A stretch of 64,000 nt of DNA, taken from the NCBI RefSeq assembly GCF_016862315.1, contig NZ_BOMS01000005.1, forward strand, positions 1 to 64,000, in the 5' to 3' direction. Positions 1-7,486 of this stretch are shown one piece after another. Numbering within the stretch: the first letter of the stretch is position 1; every line of letters starts with the position of its first letter. The translations under genes were made by a program, and so were the position numbers. Origin of the DNA: Actinoplanes palleronii. GTDB taxonomy: Bacteria > Actinomycetota > Actinomycetes > Mycobacteriales > Micromonosporaceae. The notes under the pieces were generated by a model. It ran no database searches. It saw only the letters and a program-made list of their open reading frames with translations, and was not told the DNA's origin.

Positions 1-155
1 ACGACCGCGACCGCGACCGCGACCGGGACCGGGACCGGGACCGGGACCGGGACCGGGACCGGGACAACGACCGCGACCGCGACCGCGGCAAGGACAGCCC
101 TCTGACCTGCAAGTTCATCCCCGCGCTGTGCCTGCAGGCCCCGGATCGCACCTGA
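1..155 (+). CDS. C-terminal end of a protein with Asp-Arg dipeptide repeats (partial)
   Basis: The gene runs in from the left edge, in the frame whose first full codon is at base 3, and stops with TGA at 153-155. It reads ten consecutive Asp-Arg pairs, an Asp-Asn, three more Asp-Arg pairs, and then a tail of about 23 residues with two cysteines (LTCKFIPALCLQ). The DNA is a near-perfect GACCGS hexamer array, so the repeat number is probably variable. The cysteine pair suggests a disulfide in an exported protein, but this is inference because the N-terminus is outside the window. Other frames would give Thr-Thr/Thr-Ala or Arg-Pro repeats. I prefer this frame because it is open from the edge and ends in non-repetitive, protein-like sequence. 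Confidence 0.5.
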   Translation, partial: DRDRDRDRDRDRDRDRDRDRDNDRDRDRGKDSPLTCKFIPALCLQAPDRT

Positions 156-331
156 CCCGGCGTTTCATCCCCTGGAGCTCGTTGCCGCACCCCATGCGGC
201 AGCGGGCTCCGCGCGTTTCAGGCCGCCGCGCAGCCGGCCACCGCCCGGCCCGCCGGCAGCGGCCGCACCCGCGCCCCGGACTCCGCGTGCGCCGACGGTC
301 CGGACAGGACCGCGGATCAGAACCACCGCCA

Positions 332-847
332 TCAGTCCCCCGACGCGAGCGGCAGGTCATAGACGGTCGTGGGGACGTCGTGCGCGCCCAGTGTCTCCAG
401 GATCAACGGCTCGACGAGGTCCCAGCTGCCGCCGGCCAGCCCGCAGCCGATCCGCGGCATGTGCACCGACGCGCTGTGCGCCTCGGCGTGCGTGACCAGC
501 GCGCCCAGGCACTCGCGGATCGCCTCGTACCGAACCGGCGGCCCGGCGCCGGGCTCATAGCCGGTGCGGGTGCGCAGGCCCCTCCGGCTCATGATCCCGT
601 GCTGACCGACCATGTTGGCCACCCAGAGCTCCGGCGCGACCGGCACCAGCTGCACCGCGCCGAGCCGGAACGTCGGCTCGGCGGACCAGCGCCGGAACTC
701 CCGCTCCGGCTCCGGCCAGCGGCGCGAGATGCTCTGGACGATGCCCCGGCCCCAGGCGCCGATGTCGTTGCAGATGTGCGCGAGGATCCGCGGCCCGGCA
801 CCGACCGGGTCGGTGGCGTCCCCCTCGACGAAGCTCAGCTCCCGCAT
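332..847 (-). CDS. macro-domain protein (ADP-ribose-binding, Poa1p/YmdB-like)
   Basis: A 171-residue single-domain protein. The N-terminus has the macro-domain signature: FVEGDAT at residues 6-12, then HICNDIGAWGRG at 24-35, where the Asn-Asp and Gly-rich loop line the ADP-ribose site. MPRIGCGLAGGSW at 130-142 forms the phosphate-binding loop. The family binds or hydrolyses ADP-ribose derivatives such as ADP-ribose 1''-phosphate or O-acetyl-ADP-ribose; which one applies here is unknown. The start is the ATG at 847, because translation upstream of it is low-complexity Gly/Arg/Pro sequence. It lies 41 bp downstream of the acyl-CoA oxidase-like gene on the same strand and could be co-transcribed with it. 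No toxin or ADP-ribosyltransferase partner is visible next to it. Confidence 0.85.
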   Translation of the reverse strand: MRELSFVEGDATDPVGAGPRILAHICNDIGAWGRGIVQSISRRWPEPEREFRRWSAEPTFRLGAVQLVPVAPELWVANMVGQHGIMSRRGLRTRTGYEPGAGPPVRYEAIRECLGALVTHAEAHSASVHMPRIGCGLAGGSWDLVEPLILETLGAHDVPTTVYDLPLASGD

Positions 848-888
848 GCCGGCGATGGTAGGCCACCCCTCCGACACCGGAGCCGAGC

Positions 889-2862
889 TCAGCCGGCGGC
901 GACCCGCGCGTCCTCCTCGGCCATCGCCTCCTGGCGGCCCGGCTCCTCGCGGAGGATCGCGGCGTTCAGCCACTCGTCCGGGATCGCGAACGCGGCGACG
1001 AGCGTCGCCAGGTGCGGGCGCAGCTCCTTCAGCAGGTCGTTGATCACCCCGGTGACGGCCTTCGACCGGGCCGGCGTCAACCGGCCGTGCTCCAGGAACC
1101 AGCCCTTGTCCGCCTCGATGGTGATCAGCGCGTAGAGGTCGCAGAGCCGGTTGAGCAGCGCCTTCGCCGCCGGGTCGGCGGCCCGGTCGACGCCGGCCAC
1201 GAACGCCTCGAGGGTGATCCGGTCGATGTGCGCGGTGGCGGTCTTCAGCACGTGGTCCTGGACGTCGTTGAAGATGTCGAAGGGGTGATCCTTCTTGGTC
1301 GCGGCGCCGTTGCGGAGCCGCCGGATCGCGCCCTCCAGCACGTGTTTCTCGCGGTCCTCGAACATCGTCAGGTGCCAGCCGCGGTCGGTGACCGCGACCT
1401 CGTCGTGCCGGCCGGGCACCGCGCTGACCAGGCGCTGGATCAGGCCGCGGGCCGCGGTGCGCTCCAGCACCATCTCGCGGACCTGCTCGGCGACGAAGGT
1501 GGCCCGCCCCCAGCCGTCCAGCGAGCCGAAAGCGTCCCGATAGCCGGTCAGCAGACCCTTCGCCACCAGCTGGAGCAGGACCGTGTTGTCACCCTCGAAG
1601 GTGGTGAAGACGTCGGTGTCGGCCTTCAGCGCGGGCAGCCGGTTCTCCGCGAGGTATCCGGCGCCGCCGCAGGCCTCCCGGCACATCTGGATGGTGCTGG
1701 TGGCGTGCCAGGTCTGCGCGGCCTTCAGCCCGGCGGCGCGGGACTCCAGCTCACGCTGCCGGTGCTCGTCGACCGGGCTCGGGCCGGCCTGCACGTCGGC
1801 GAGCGTGCCGACCAGCTCCTCCTGGGCGAACGCGTAGGCGTACGTGGTGGCCAGCGCCGGCAGCAGTTTGCGCTGGTGGGCGAGGTAGTCGTTGAGGACC
1901 ACCTCGCGGTCGTCGCCGGGCACACCGAACTGGCGGCGGCTGTCGCCGTAGCGGACCGCGATGGTCAGCGCCGCCCGGGTGGCCGCCGACGCCGCGCCAC
2001 CGACGGTGACCCGGCCGCGGACCAGGGTGCCGAGCATGGTGAAGAACCGGCGGGTGTCGTTCTCGATCGGGCTGGTGTAGGTGCCGTCCTCGGCGACCTG
2101 GCCGTACCGGTCGAGCAGCATGTCCCGGGGAACGCTCACGTGCTCGAAGCTGATCCGCCCGTTGTCGACGCCGAGCAGGCCGGCCTTGGGCCCGGCGTCG
2201 CCCAGGGTGACACCGGGCATCGGGTGACCGTCGGCGTCCCGGATCGGCACCAGCCAGGCGTGCACGCCGCGGCTGCGGCCATCGGTGATCAGCTGGGCGA
2301 AGACCACCGCCATCCGGCCGTCCTGCGCCGCGTTGCCGATGTAGTCCTTGCGCGCCGACTGGTGCGGGGTGTGCAGGTCGAAGGTCTGCGTCCCGGGGTC
2401 GTAGGTGCAGGTGGTGCGCAGTTTCTGCACGTCCGAGCCGTGACCGGTCTCGGTCATCGCGAAACAGCCCATCACCTCGGCCGAGATGATGCCGGGCAGG
2501 TAGGCGTCGTGGTGCCGCCGGGTGCCGAGGGCCACCACGGCGCCGCCGAAGAGCCCCCACTGCACGCCGGCCTTCACCATCAGCGACAGGTCCGCGTAGG
2601 CCAGCATCTCGGCCGCCACCACGGAGCCACCCGGGTCGTCCTTGCCGCCGTAGGCGCTGGGGAACGCCGAGGCCACCCCGATGTCGGTGGGGATCTGCCG
2701 GATCAGACGGCTGATCCGGGCCCGAGCCTCGGGGCCGGTCTCACCGTGGACCGCGGCGAACCCGGCCTTGCCGAGCTCGTCGCGCACCGCTTGCCGGATG
2801 TGCGCCCACCGCCCGTCGAGGACGTCCTGCAGGCGGGCCGGGTCGAGGGAGTCGCCGATCAT
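889..2862 (-). CDS. acyl-CoA dehydrogenase/oxidase family flavoenzyme (ACOX-like)
   Basis: 657 residues, the size of peroxisomal-type acyl-CoA oxidases rather than the usual 380-residue dehydrogenases. The central FAD domain has MGCFAMTETGHGSDV at residues 131-145. The C-terminal helical domain has FTTFEGDNTVLLQ, whose Glu423 aligns with the catalytic base of acyl-CoA oxidases. The family oxidises acyl-CoA to trans-2-enoyl-CoA, passing electrons to O2 (oxidase) or ETF (dehydrogenase); the sequence alone does not settle which. It would act in cytoplasmic fatty-acid or branched-chain beta-oxidation. Neighbours give no pathway context. The ATG at 2862 starts the conserved N-terminal region, although no strong ribosome-binding site precedes it. 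Confidence 0.88.
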   Translation of the reverse strand: MIGDSLDPARLQDVLDGRWAHIRQAVRDELGKAGFAAVHGETGPEARARISRLIRQIPTDIGVASAFPSAYGGKDDPGGSVVAAEMLAYADLSLMVKAGVQWGLFGGAVVALGTRRHHDAYLPGIISAEVMGCFAMTETGHGSDVQKLRTTCTYDPGTQTFDLHTPHQSARKDYIGNAAQDGRMAVVFAQLITDGRSRGVHAWLVPIRDADGHPMPGVTLGDAGPKAGLLGVDNGRISFEHVSVPRDMLLDRYGQVAEDGTYTSPIENDTRRFFTMLGTLVRGRVTVGGAASAATRAALTIAVRYGDSRRQFGVPGDDREVVLNDYLAHQRKLLPALATTYAYAFAQEELVGTLADVQAGPSPVDEHRQRELESRAAGLKAAQTWHATSTIQMCREACGGAGYLAENRLPALKADTDVFTTFEGDNTVLLQLVAKGLLTGYRDAFGSLDGWGRATFVAEQVREMVLERTAARGLIQRLVSAVPGRHDEVAVTDRGWHLTMFEDREKHVLEGAIRRLRNGAATKKDHPFDIFNDVQDHVLKTATAHIDRITLEAFVAGVDRAADPAAKALLNRLCDLYALITIEADKGWFLEHGRLTPARSKAVTGVINDLLKELRPHLATLVAAFAIPDEWLNAAILREEPGRQEAMAEEDARVAAG

Positions 2863-3011
2863 GGAAGAAAGCTAATCACGCGTTCAGCTGCCCTGCCGCA
2901 CGCCTCGGTGGTCCGATCGTGAGGATCCGGTCACTCCCCCGCCCCGCGGAGGGCACGGGCCGCGGAGTTTCCGCGCGGCGTCGCGATCCATCACGGCCTA
3001 TCCTCGGCGGC

Positions 3012-3305
3012 ATGGATCTCGAGTTCACCGGCGAGATGTGGTTCTGGCGAGGACCCGCGCCCTGGCACTTCGTGACCGTCCCGGAGGATCAGTGCGCCGA
3101 GTTGGAAGCGGCGTCGTCGCTGGTCAGCTACGGCTGGGGGATGATTCCGGTGACCGCGCTGATCGGGACGACCGGCTGGGCCACCTCGCTGTGGCCCAAG
3201 GACGGGAGCTACGTCGTGCCGGTCAAGGCGAAGGTACGCGAGGCTGAGGGCTTGGAGGTCGGCGACACCGTGAGGGTACGAATATCCGTGTCGGGGGTGA
3301 GCTGA
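3012..3305 (+). CDS. DUF1905 family protein
   Basis: 97 residues, complete for this small beta-barrel family. It opens DLEFTGEMWFWRGPAPWHFV and has the family features GWGMIPVTALIGTTGW and a C-terminal strand GLEVGDTVRVRI. DUF1905 proteins are soluble and of unknown function; longer relatives carry an added YdeI-like domain that is absent here. The start is the ATG at 3012, because upstream codons in the same frame are Arg/Pro-rich and non-conserved in character. The next gene begins 2 bp after its stop, so the two are probably one transcript. Confidence 0.8.
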   Translation: MDLEFTGEMWFWRGPAPWHFVTVPEDQCAELEAASSLVSYGWGMIPVTALIGTTGWATSLWPKDGSYVVPVKAKVREAEGLEVGDTVRVRISVSGVS

Positions 3306-3307
3306 CC

Positions 3308-3877
3308 GTGCTCACCGTCGACGGTTACGGGGTGATCCGCTGGCGGATCCCGCCCGGCGGGGTCCTGCTACCGGCCTCCGCGGCCGAGGTGCTCGCGCTG
3401 GACGCCGCGGTCCGGGCCGCCACCAGCGGGCACGTGCTGGTCGTGGCGGATCCCGACGAGCCGGCCCGGCTGCCGGTCCAGGTGCTGGCGGACTTCGTCC
3501 GCGAGCGGCTGCCGGCCCTGGGGCACGACATCGACCCGGCGGACTGGATCCCGGACCCGGTCGAGGTCGCCGCCCGGGTCGATCCGGACTGCTGGCCGCT
3601 GGATCCGCCGGTGGTCAACGCCGACCTGACCGATCTGGTGCTGATCGCGGCGTGGTGCGCAGCCGGCCCGGACGCGCGGCCGGTGCGCCCCGAGGTGCCG
3701 CCGGAGCGGTGGGCCGGGCTCGGCGGGTTCGGCGAGGAACCACCCGAGATCGACCCTGGGCCGTTGCCGGAGGGCGCGCTGCTGGTCGGCGCCGCGGTGC
3801 ACGACGAACGGGTGGAGCGCCTGGAGTTCGCCCTGCTCGGGCCGGACCAGGCGCTCCTCGCGATCACTCTCGCCTGA
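3308..3877 (+). CDS. hypothetical protein, acidic, Pro/Asp-rich
   Basis: 189 residues starting at a GTG two bases after the DUF1905 stop, which implies coupled translation. I do not recognise a domain. The protein is soluble, acidic and rich in Pro, Asp and Leu, with no signal peptide or membrane segment. The first 60 residues look like alternating strands and a helix (VLALDAAVRAATSGHVLVVA). Its stop overlaps a 7-bp inverted repeat with a 5-base loop at 3874-3892 that also covers the stop of the convergent gene, possibly a minimal shared terminator. Codon use matches its neighbours, so I believe it is a real gene, but function is unknown. Confidence 0.6.
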   Translation: MLTVDGYGVIRWRIPPGGVLLPASAAEVLALDAAVRAATSGHVLVVADPDEPARLPVQVLADFVRERLPALGHDIDPADWIPDPVEVAARVDPDCWPLDPPVVNADLTDLVLIAAWCAAGPDARPVRPEVPPERWAGLGGFGEEPPEIDPGPLPEGALLVGAAVHDERVERLEFALLGPDQALLAITLA

Positions 3878-3888
3878 CGGGAGGACCG

Positions 3889-4527
3889 TCAGAACGCGGC
3901 GTCGTACAGGGCCTGCAGACCCGGGGCGTCGGCCTCGCCGCTGTACCCGCAGATCCGGATGGCTCCCTCGGACGCAGCGACCAGGTACTTCCCGCCCTGC
4001 TCGAACTTCCCGCTGCCCAGCATCGTCTCCGACGCCCCGCCCTCCTGGGCGACCTGGACCAGGTCGACCGGCGTGCCCAGGTAGACGTGCGTGACGGCGA
4101 GCGTCACCACCCCGCCGTCGATCTCCTGGACGGTGCCCGCGAACGCGAAGTCGGTGCGCGAGCGGAGCAGCTCGGCGGTCGGCTCCATGCACTTGGCCAC
4201 CATGCCGGTGGCGGTCAGCCGGGTGACCGACGCCGAGGAGATGGCCGGCAGCTGGACGTCCGGGACACCGGCCGTGGACTCCGGGCCGGATGACGGGCGC
4301 AGCAGCGCCCAGCCCGCGGTCACGCCGAACAGCACGACGACCGCGGCGGCGAGCAGCGCTACGCGTCGCCGGCGGGCGGATGTCGTGATCGGGGTGACGG
4401 TGGCCTCGGCGAACGGGACTGCCATGGTGTGCTCCAGGAGAGGTGCGATGCGGTCGGGAGGCAGCTGCGGCAACGATGCCCCCGGATCGGCGCGGCGCAG
4501 GTGTGCGCGCAGGTCGTCGTCGGTCAC
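3889..4527 (-). CDS. single-pass membrane protein, probable anti-sigma factor partner
   Basis: 212 residues: a cytoplasmic N-terminus of about 55 residues ending in Arg-Arg-Arg-Arg, one membrane helix at about 56-76, then an extracytoplasmic domain of about 135 residues with two cysteines. Its start codon overlaps the stop of the ECF sigma gene by 4 bp (ATGA). Architecture and coupling indicate that it holds or senses for that sigma factor. The N-terminus is short and lacks the zinc-type HxxxCxxC motif of ZAS anti-sigma factors, so the regulatory role is inferred from position. The extracellular domain (GTVQEIDGGVVTLAVTHVYLG) resembles a beta-rich sensor of unknown ligand. Confidence 0.65.
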   Translation of the reverse strand: MTDDDLRAHLRRADPGASLPQLPPDRIAPLLEHTMAVPFAEATVTPITTSARRRRVALLAAAVVVLFGVTAGWALLRPSSGPESTAGVPDVQLPAISSASVTRLTATGMVAKCMEPTAELLRSRTDFAFAGTVQEIDGGVVTLAVTHVYLGTPVDLVQVAQEGGASETMLGSGKFEQGGKYLVAASEGAIRICGYSGEADAPGLQALYDAAF

Positions 4528-5054
4528 GGCCGGCTCCCTTCGGTCGACTCCTCATGTCCGGCACGCTCGATCAGCTTTCGCAGTTTCTGTTTCGCACGAT
4601 GCAGACGGATCGCGGCGGCGTTGCCGGAGACGCCGAGGACCACGCCGATCTGCTCGGGCGTGAGGTCCTCCCACGCCCACAGACGCAGCAGCTCGGCGTC
4701 CTCCGGGCGCATCTCGGCCAGCACCGCGGTCAGGTCCGGTCCGGCCGGCGCGGGGCCGGCCACCGCCTCCGGCGGCGGATCCAGCCGGGCGATGCGGGCG
4801 GTCAGCCGGGCTTGGCGGCGCCGCCCACGCTCCGCGTTGGCCAGGCAGTACCGGGCGACACCGTACGCCCACGGCAGGTGCTCGGCGGGCATCTCGTCGA
4901 GGCGCCGCCAGCACACCATCAGCGTCTCGGAGAGCACGTCGTCGGCGGTCGCCGCGTCGGTACGCCGGGCCAGGTACCGGCGCACGGCGTCGATCACCAC
5001 GGGGGCGATCGCCTCGAACCGCGCGCGCCGGACGTCCACGTTCACGAACTCCAC
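4524..5054 (-). CDS. ECF-type RNA polymerase sigma factor
   Basis: 176 residues with both conserved regions of sigma-70 family 4 factors. Region 2 is at about 8-80 (RYLARRTDAATADDVLSETL and WAYGVARYCLANAERGRRR). Region 4 is at about 110-165 (EDAELLRLWAWEDLTPEQIG, with the helix-turn-helix GVSGNAAAIRLHRAKQKLRK). It would direct RNA polymerase to a small regulon, probably including its own promoter. It is the first gene of a two-gene operon with the membrane protein immediately downstream. The ATG at 5054 fits the usual N-terminal length. The signal and regulon cannot be read from the sequence. Confidence 0.9.
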   Translation of the reverse strand: MEFVNVDVRRARFEAIAPVVIDAVRRYLARRTDAATADDVLSETLMVCWRRLDEMPAEHLPWAYGVARYCLANAERGRRRQARLTARIARLDPPPEAVAGPAPAGPDLTAVLAEMRPEDAELLRLWAWEDLTPEQIGVVLGVSGNAAAIRLHRAKQKLRKLIERAGHEESTEGSRP

Positions 5055-5099
5055 CCTGCGTCATGTCCGGCCGGGCGCTGGGGCTTTCACCTCGTACCG

Positions 5100-5136
5100 A
5101 AAAAAATCCGGTGCCCGCTGCAGCAGCGGACACCGG
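5100..5136 (-). terminator. rho-independent terminator of the small membrane protein gene
   Basis: On the minus strand, 20 bp after the stop at 5156, an inverted repeat (CCGGTGTCCGCTGC pairing with GCAGCGGGCACCGG, with the arms nearly touching) is followed by a run of seven T. This is a strong intrinsic terminator, unusual in such GC-rich DNA. It separates this gene from the downstream sigma operon on the same strand. Confidence 0.8.
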
Positions 5137-5155
5137 GCTCTTTCGTAGCGCTGGG

Positions 5156-5431
5156 TTACTCCTCGCCGGCCCCGAGGTGCCACGGGACGACCAGCGGGTG
5201 CCGCTCCTCGTCCCGGACGGCGATGCCCTCCATGGACCGCAGGTACTGGCGGCGGGTGATCTCACCCTCCATCAGCTGACCGCAGAGAACGCCTTCCAGG
5301 CTCTGCGGCGCGAAGAAGGAATCCGGCAGGAGCAGGGGATCTGTGGCCGTGCGGGCCTCCGCACGGACGCCGCGCACCGCGAGCACGCAGGCGGCGGCCA
5401 GGACCAGGATGAGCAGGAACAGGATCAGCAT
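5156..5431 (-). CDS. small membrane-anchored protein with SHOCT-like tail
   Basis: 91 residues from the ATG at 5431. I prefer it over the GTG at 5437 because an AGGCGG sequence lies at good spacing. One N-terminal membrane helix (LILFLLILVLAAACVLAV) is followed by a cytoplasmic or periplasmic tail. The tail contains LEGVLCGQLMEGEITRRQYL, which resembles the short C-terminal SHOCT helix-hairpin found at the ends of oligomerising membrane proteins. Function is unknown. It is a monocistronic gene with its own terminator, divergent from cslA. Confidence 0.6.
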   Translation of the reverse strand: MLILFLLILVLAAACVLAVRGVRAEARTATDPLLLPDSFFAPQSLEGVLCGQLMEGEITRRQYLRSMEGIAVRDEERHPLVVPWHLGAGEE

Positions 5432-5437
5432 CGCCAC

Positions 5438-5797
5438 CGCCTAATCGGATCACGAGCGGGTCACGTCCGCCCGTCTCGACAAAGCAAACGGATCACAGGG
5501 CGTATTGGTTCGAAGGTTTCCCGACCAACTCGCTCCCTCGTCGAGGTGAAGCACGAAGAGTTGATCAACAATCCACCCAGAGTGATGTTGAGCGCGCCGG
5601 CCGCACTGATCACCGGCGTGTCGCCGCGGACCGCCGCCCCACGTTCGAGTACGGGGGATATCCCCGGGTTTCGCCTTCTGGATAGTGTCCTTCCTGTGCC
5701 CGAAAAATACGGACACATATCGACAAATAGCCAACAACTACATGGCAAAAACGTCCCGTCTGTCCACAATGCCCAGAGTGACAGTGCAGGGAGCACG
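5438..5797. other. intergenic region upstream of cslA
   Basis: 360 bp between divergent genes with no credible coding sequence. The part nearest cslA (about 5690-5790) is distinctly lower in G+C than its surroundings, as expected of a promoter. A perfect 12-bp palindrome GGGGATATCCCC lies at 5654-5665, about 135 bp before the start codon, and is a candidate operator. A CAGGGAG ribosome-binding site precedes the cslA ATG. No riboswitch fold was recognised by eye. Confidence 0.45.
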
Positions 5798-7486
5798 ATG
5801 CCCTACGACTACGACAGCTTCAGCCGCCTCGCCGGTCCCCTGGACCCGGTGCCGCACGGCGACTACCGGGTCCGGCTGCAACCACTGACCCGCCATCGAC
5901 CGGTGCGCAGCCTCCTCATCACGATCGTCGCGTTCACCCTGGAGGCCACGTTCTTCGGCTGGCTGATCACCGCGACCGACTTCTCCGGCGGGATCGGCCC
6001 GGCCACCGCGCTGATGGTCGCCGCGATCGCCCTCGTCGAGTTGATCCGCCTGATCAACGTGATCACGCTGTGCCTGGCGACGATGCGCGCCCGGGACCCG
6101 GTCCCGGTCCCGCCGGACACCGGGCTGCGGGTCGCCTTCCTCACCACGATCGTCCCCGGCAAGGAGCCGATCGACATGGTCGAGCGCACCCTGCGAGCGG
6201 CCGGCCGCATCGACGGCGGGCTGGACGTCTGGCTGCTCGACGAGGGCGACGACGCCCAGGTCCGGACGATGTGCGCGGCGGCCGGCGCCCGGCACTTCAG
6301 CCGCAAGGGCGTGGCCCGGTGGAACCAGGAGAAGGGCGCGTTCAAGGCGCGGACCAAGCACGGCAACTACAACGCCTGGGTGGACGCGCACGGCGACGAC
6401 TACGACGTGTTCGTCTCGGTCGACCCGGACCACGTGCCGTTGCCGTCGTTCGGCGAGCGGCTGCTCGGCTACTTCCGCGACCCGGACGTGGCGTTCGTGG
6501 TCGGCCCGCAGATCTACGGCAACTACGACAACCTGGTCACCCGCTGGGCCGAGTCGCAGCAGTACCTGTTCCACTCGCTGCTGCAGCGGGCCGGCAACAC
6601 GATGGGCGCGCCGATGCTGGTCGGCACGAACAACGCGGTACGGATCGCGGCCCTGCGCAGCATCGGCGGGCTGCAGGACTCGATCACCGAGGACATGGCG
6701 ACCAGCCTGGCCCTGCACGCCACCCGCAACCCGGTGACCGGGCAGCGCTGGCGCTCGGTCTACACCCCGGACGTCCTGGCCGTCGGCGAGGGCCCGTCCT
6801 CGTGGACCGACTACTTCAGCCAGCAGCACCGCTGGTCCCGCGGCACCGACGAGGTCTGCGTCGCCGGGTTCCGCCGGCGGATCCCCAAGCTCGGGGTACG
6901 CCGGACCCTGCACTACGCGCTGCTGATGGCGTACTACCCGATGACCGCGGTGTCCTGGCTGCTCGGCACCGCGACCGCGGTCGCGCACATCGTGCTGGGT
7001 GTCCGCGGCGTGCAGGTGCCGCAGCAGGTCTGGTTCATGCTCTACGTGGACGCGGCGCTCTTCCAGGTCGGGCTGTACCTGTGGAACCGGCGGCACAACG
7101 TCAGCCCGCACGAGGAGGCCGGCTCGTCCGGGCTGACCGGGATGCTGCTCTCCACGCTGTGCGCGCCGATCTACGTGGCCTCGCTCCGGCAGACGCTGCT
7201 GCGCCGCACGGCCGGGTTCGTGGTCACCCCGAAGGGCGACTCGACGAGTCCGGACCGGCTCGGCACCTTTCGTACCCACCTGAGCTGGGCGGCCTTCTTC
7301 GCGGGGCTGCTCGTGTTCGCCGTGCTGACCGGTCGTACCCATGGATTGATGTGGATGTGGCCGGCCCTGAACCTGCTGCTCTGCCTGGCGCCCCCGGTGT
7401 TGTGGGCGACGGCCGCCAGACCCGCCCGGAAGGCCGCCACGATCCCCGCGCAACGTGCCGGCGAACCTGTGAGGACGTACGCATGA
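5798..7486 (+). CDS. cslA: cellulose synthase-like glycosyltransferase (GT2 family), CslA
   Basis: 562 residues. Two membrane helices at about 36-60 and 68-95 precede a GT2 catalytic domain with the processive-synthase signature: LLDEGDD (147-153), the DPD of SVDPDH (207-212), ITEDM (296-300) and QQHRW (342-346). Further membrane helices follow from about 365 to 545. It should polymerise a beta-glucan from UDP-sugar at the membrane and export it. No PilZ domain is visible. Its stop overlaps the glxA start (ATGA), the arrangement of Streptomyces cslA-glxA, where the pair makes a hyphal-tip glycan. The start is the ATG at 5798 with a good ribosome-binding site; the open frame continues upstream but is not protein-like. 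Confidence 0.92.
   Translation: MPYDYDSFSRLAGPLDPVPHGDYRVRLQPLTRHRPVRSLLITIVAFTLEATFFGWLITATDFSGGIGPATALMVAAIALVELIRLINVITLCLATMRARDPVPVPPDTGLRVAFLTTIVPGKEPIDMVERTLRAAGRIDGGLDVWLLDEGDDAQVRTMCAAAGARHFSRKGVARWNQEKGAFKARTKHGNYNAWVDAHGDDYDVFVSVDPDHVPLPSFGERLLGYFRDPDVAFVVGPQIYGNYDNLVTRWAESQQYLFHSLLQRAGNTMGAPMLVGTNNAVRIAALRSIGGLQDSITEDMATSLALHATRNPVTGQRWRSVYTPDVLAVGEGPSSWTDYFSQQHRWSRGTDEVCVAGFRRRIPKLGVRRTLHYALLMAYYPMTAVSWLLGTATAVAHIVLGVRGVQVPQQVWFMLYVDAALFQVGLYLWNRRHNVSPHEEAGSSGLTGMLLSTLCAPIYVASLRQTLLRRTAGFVVTPKGDSTSPDRLGTFRTHLSWAAFFAGLLVFAVLTGRTHGLMWMWPALNLLLCLAPPVLWATAARPARKAATIPAQRAGEPVRTYA

Noticed and set aside
1012..2922. Long plus-strand open frame of 636 codons opposite the acyl-CoA oxidase gene
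   Set aside because: It is a high-GC shadow: Arg/Gly/Val/Asp/His-biased with no domain, while the minus strand encodes a clear conserved enzyme.
5500..5525. T-loop-like GGTTCGAA suggesting a tRNA
   Set aside because: No acceptor stem, anticodon arm or D-loop can be folded around it.
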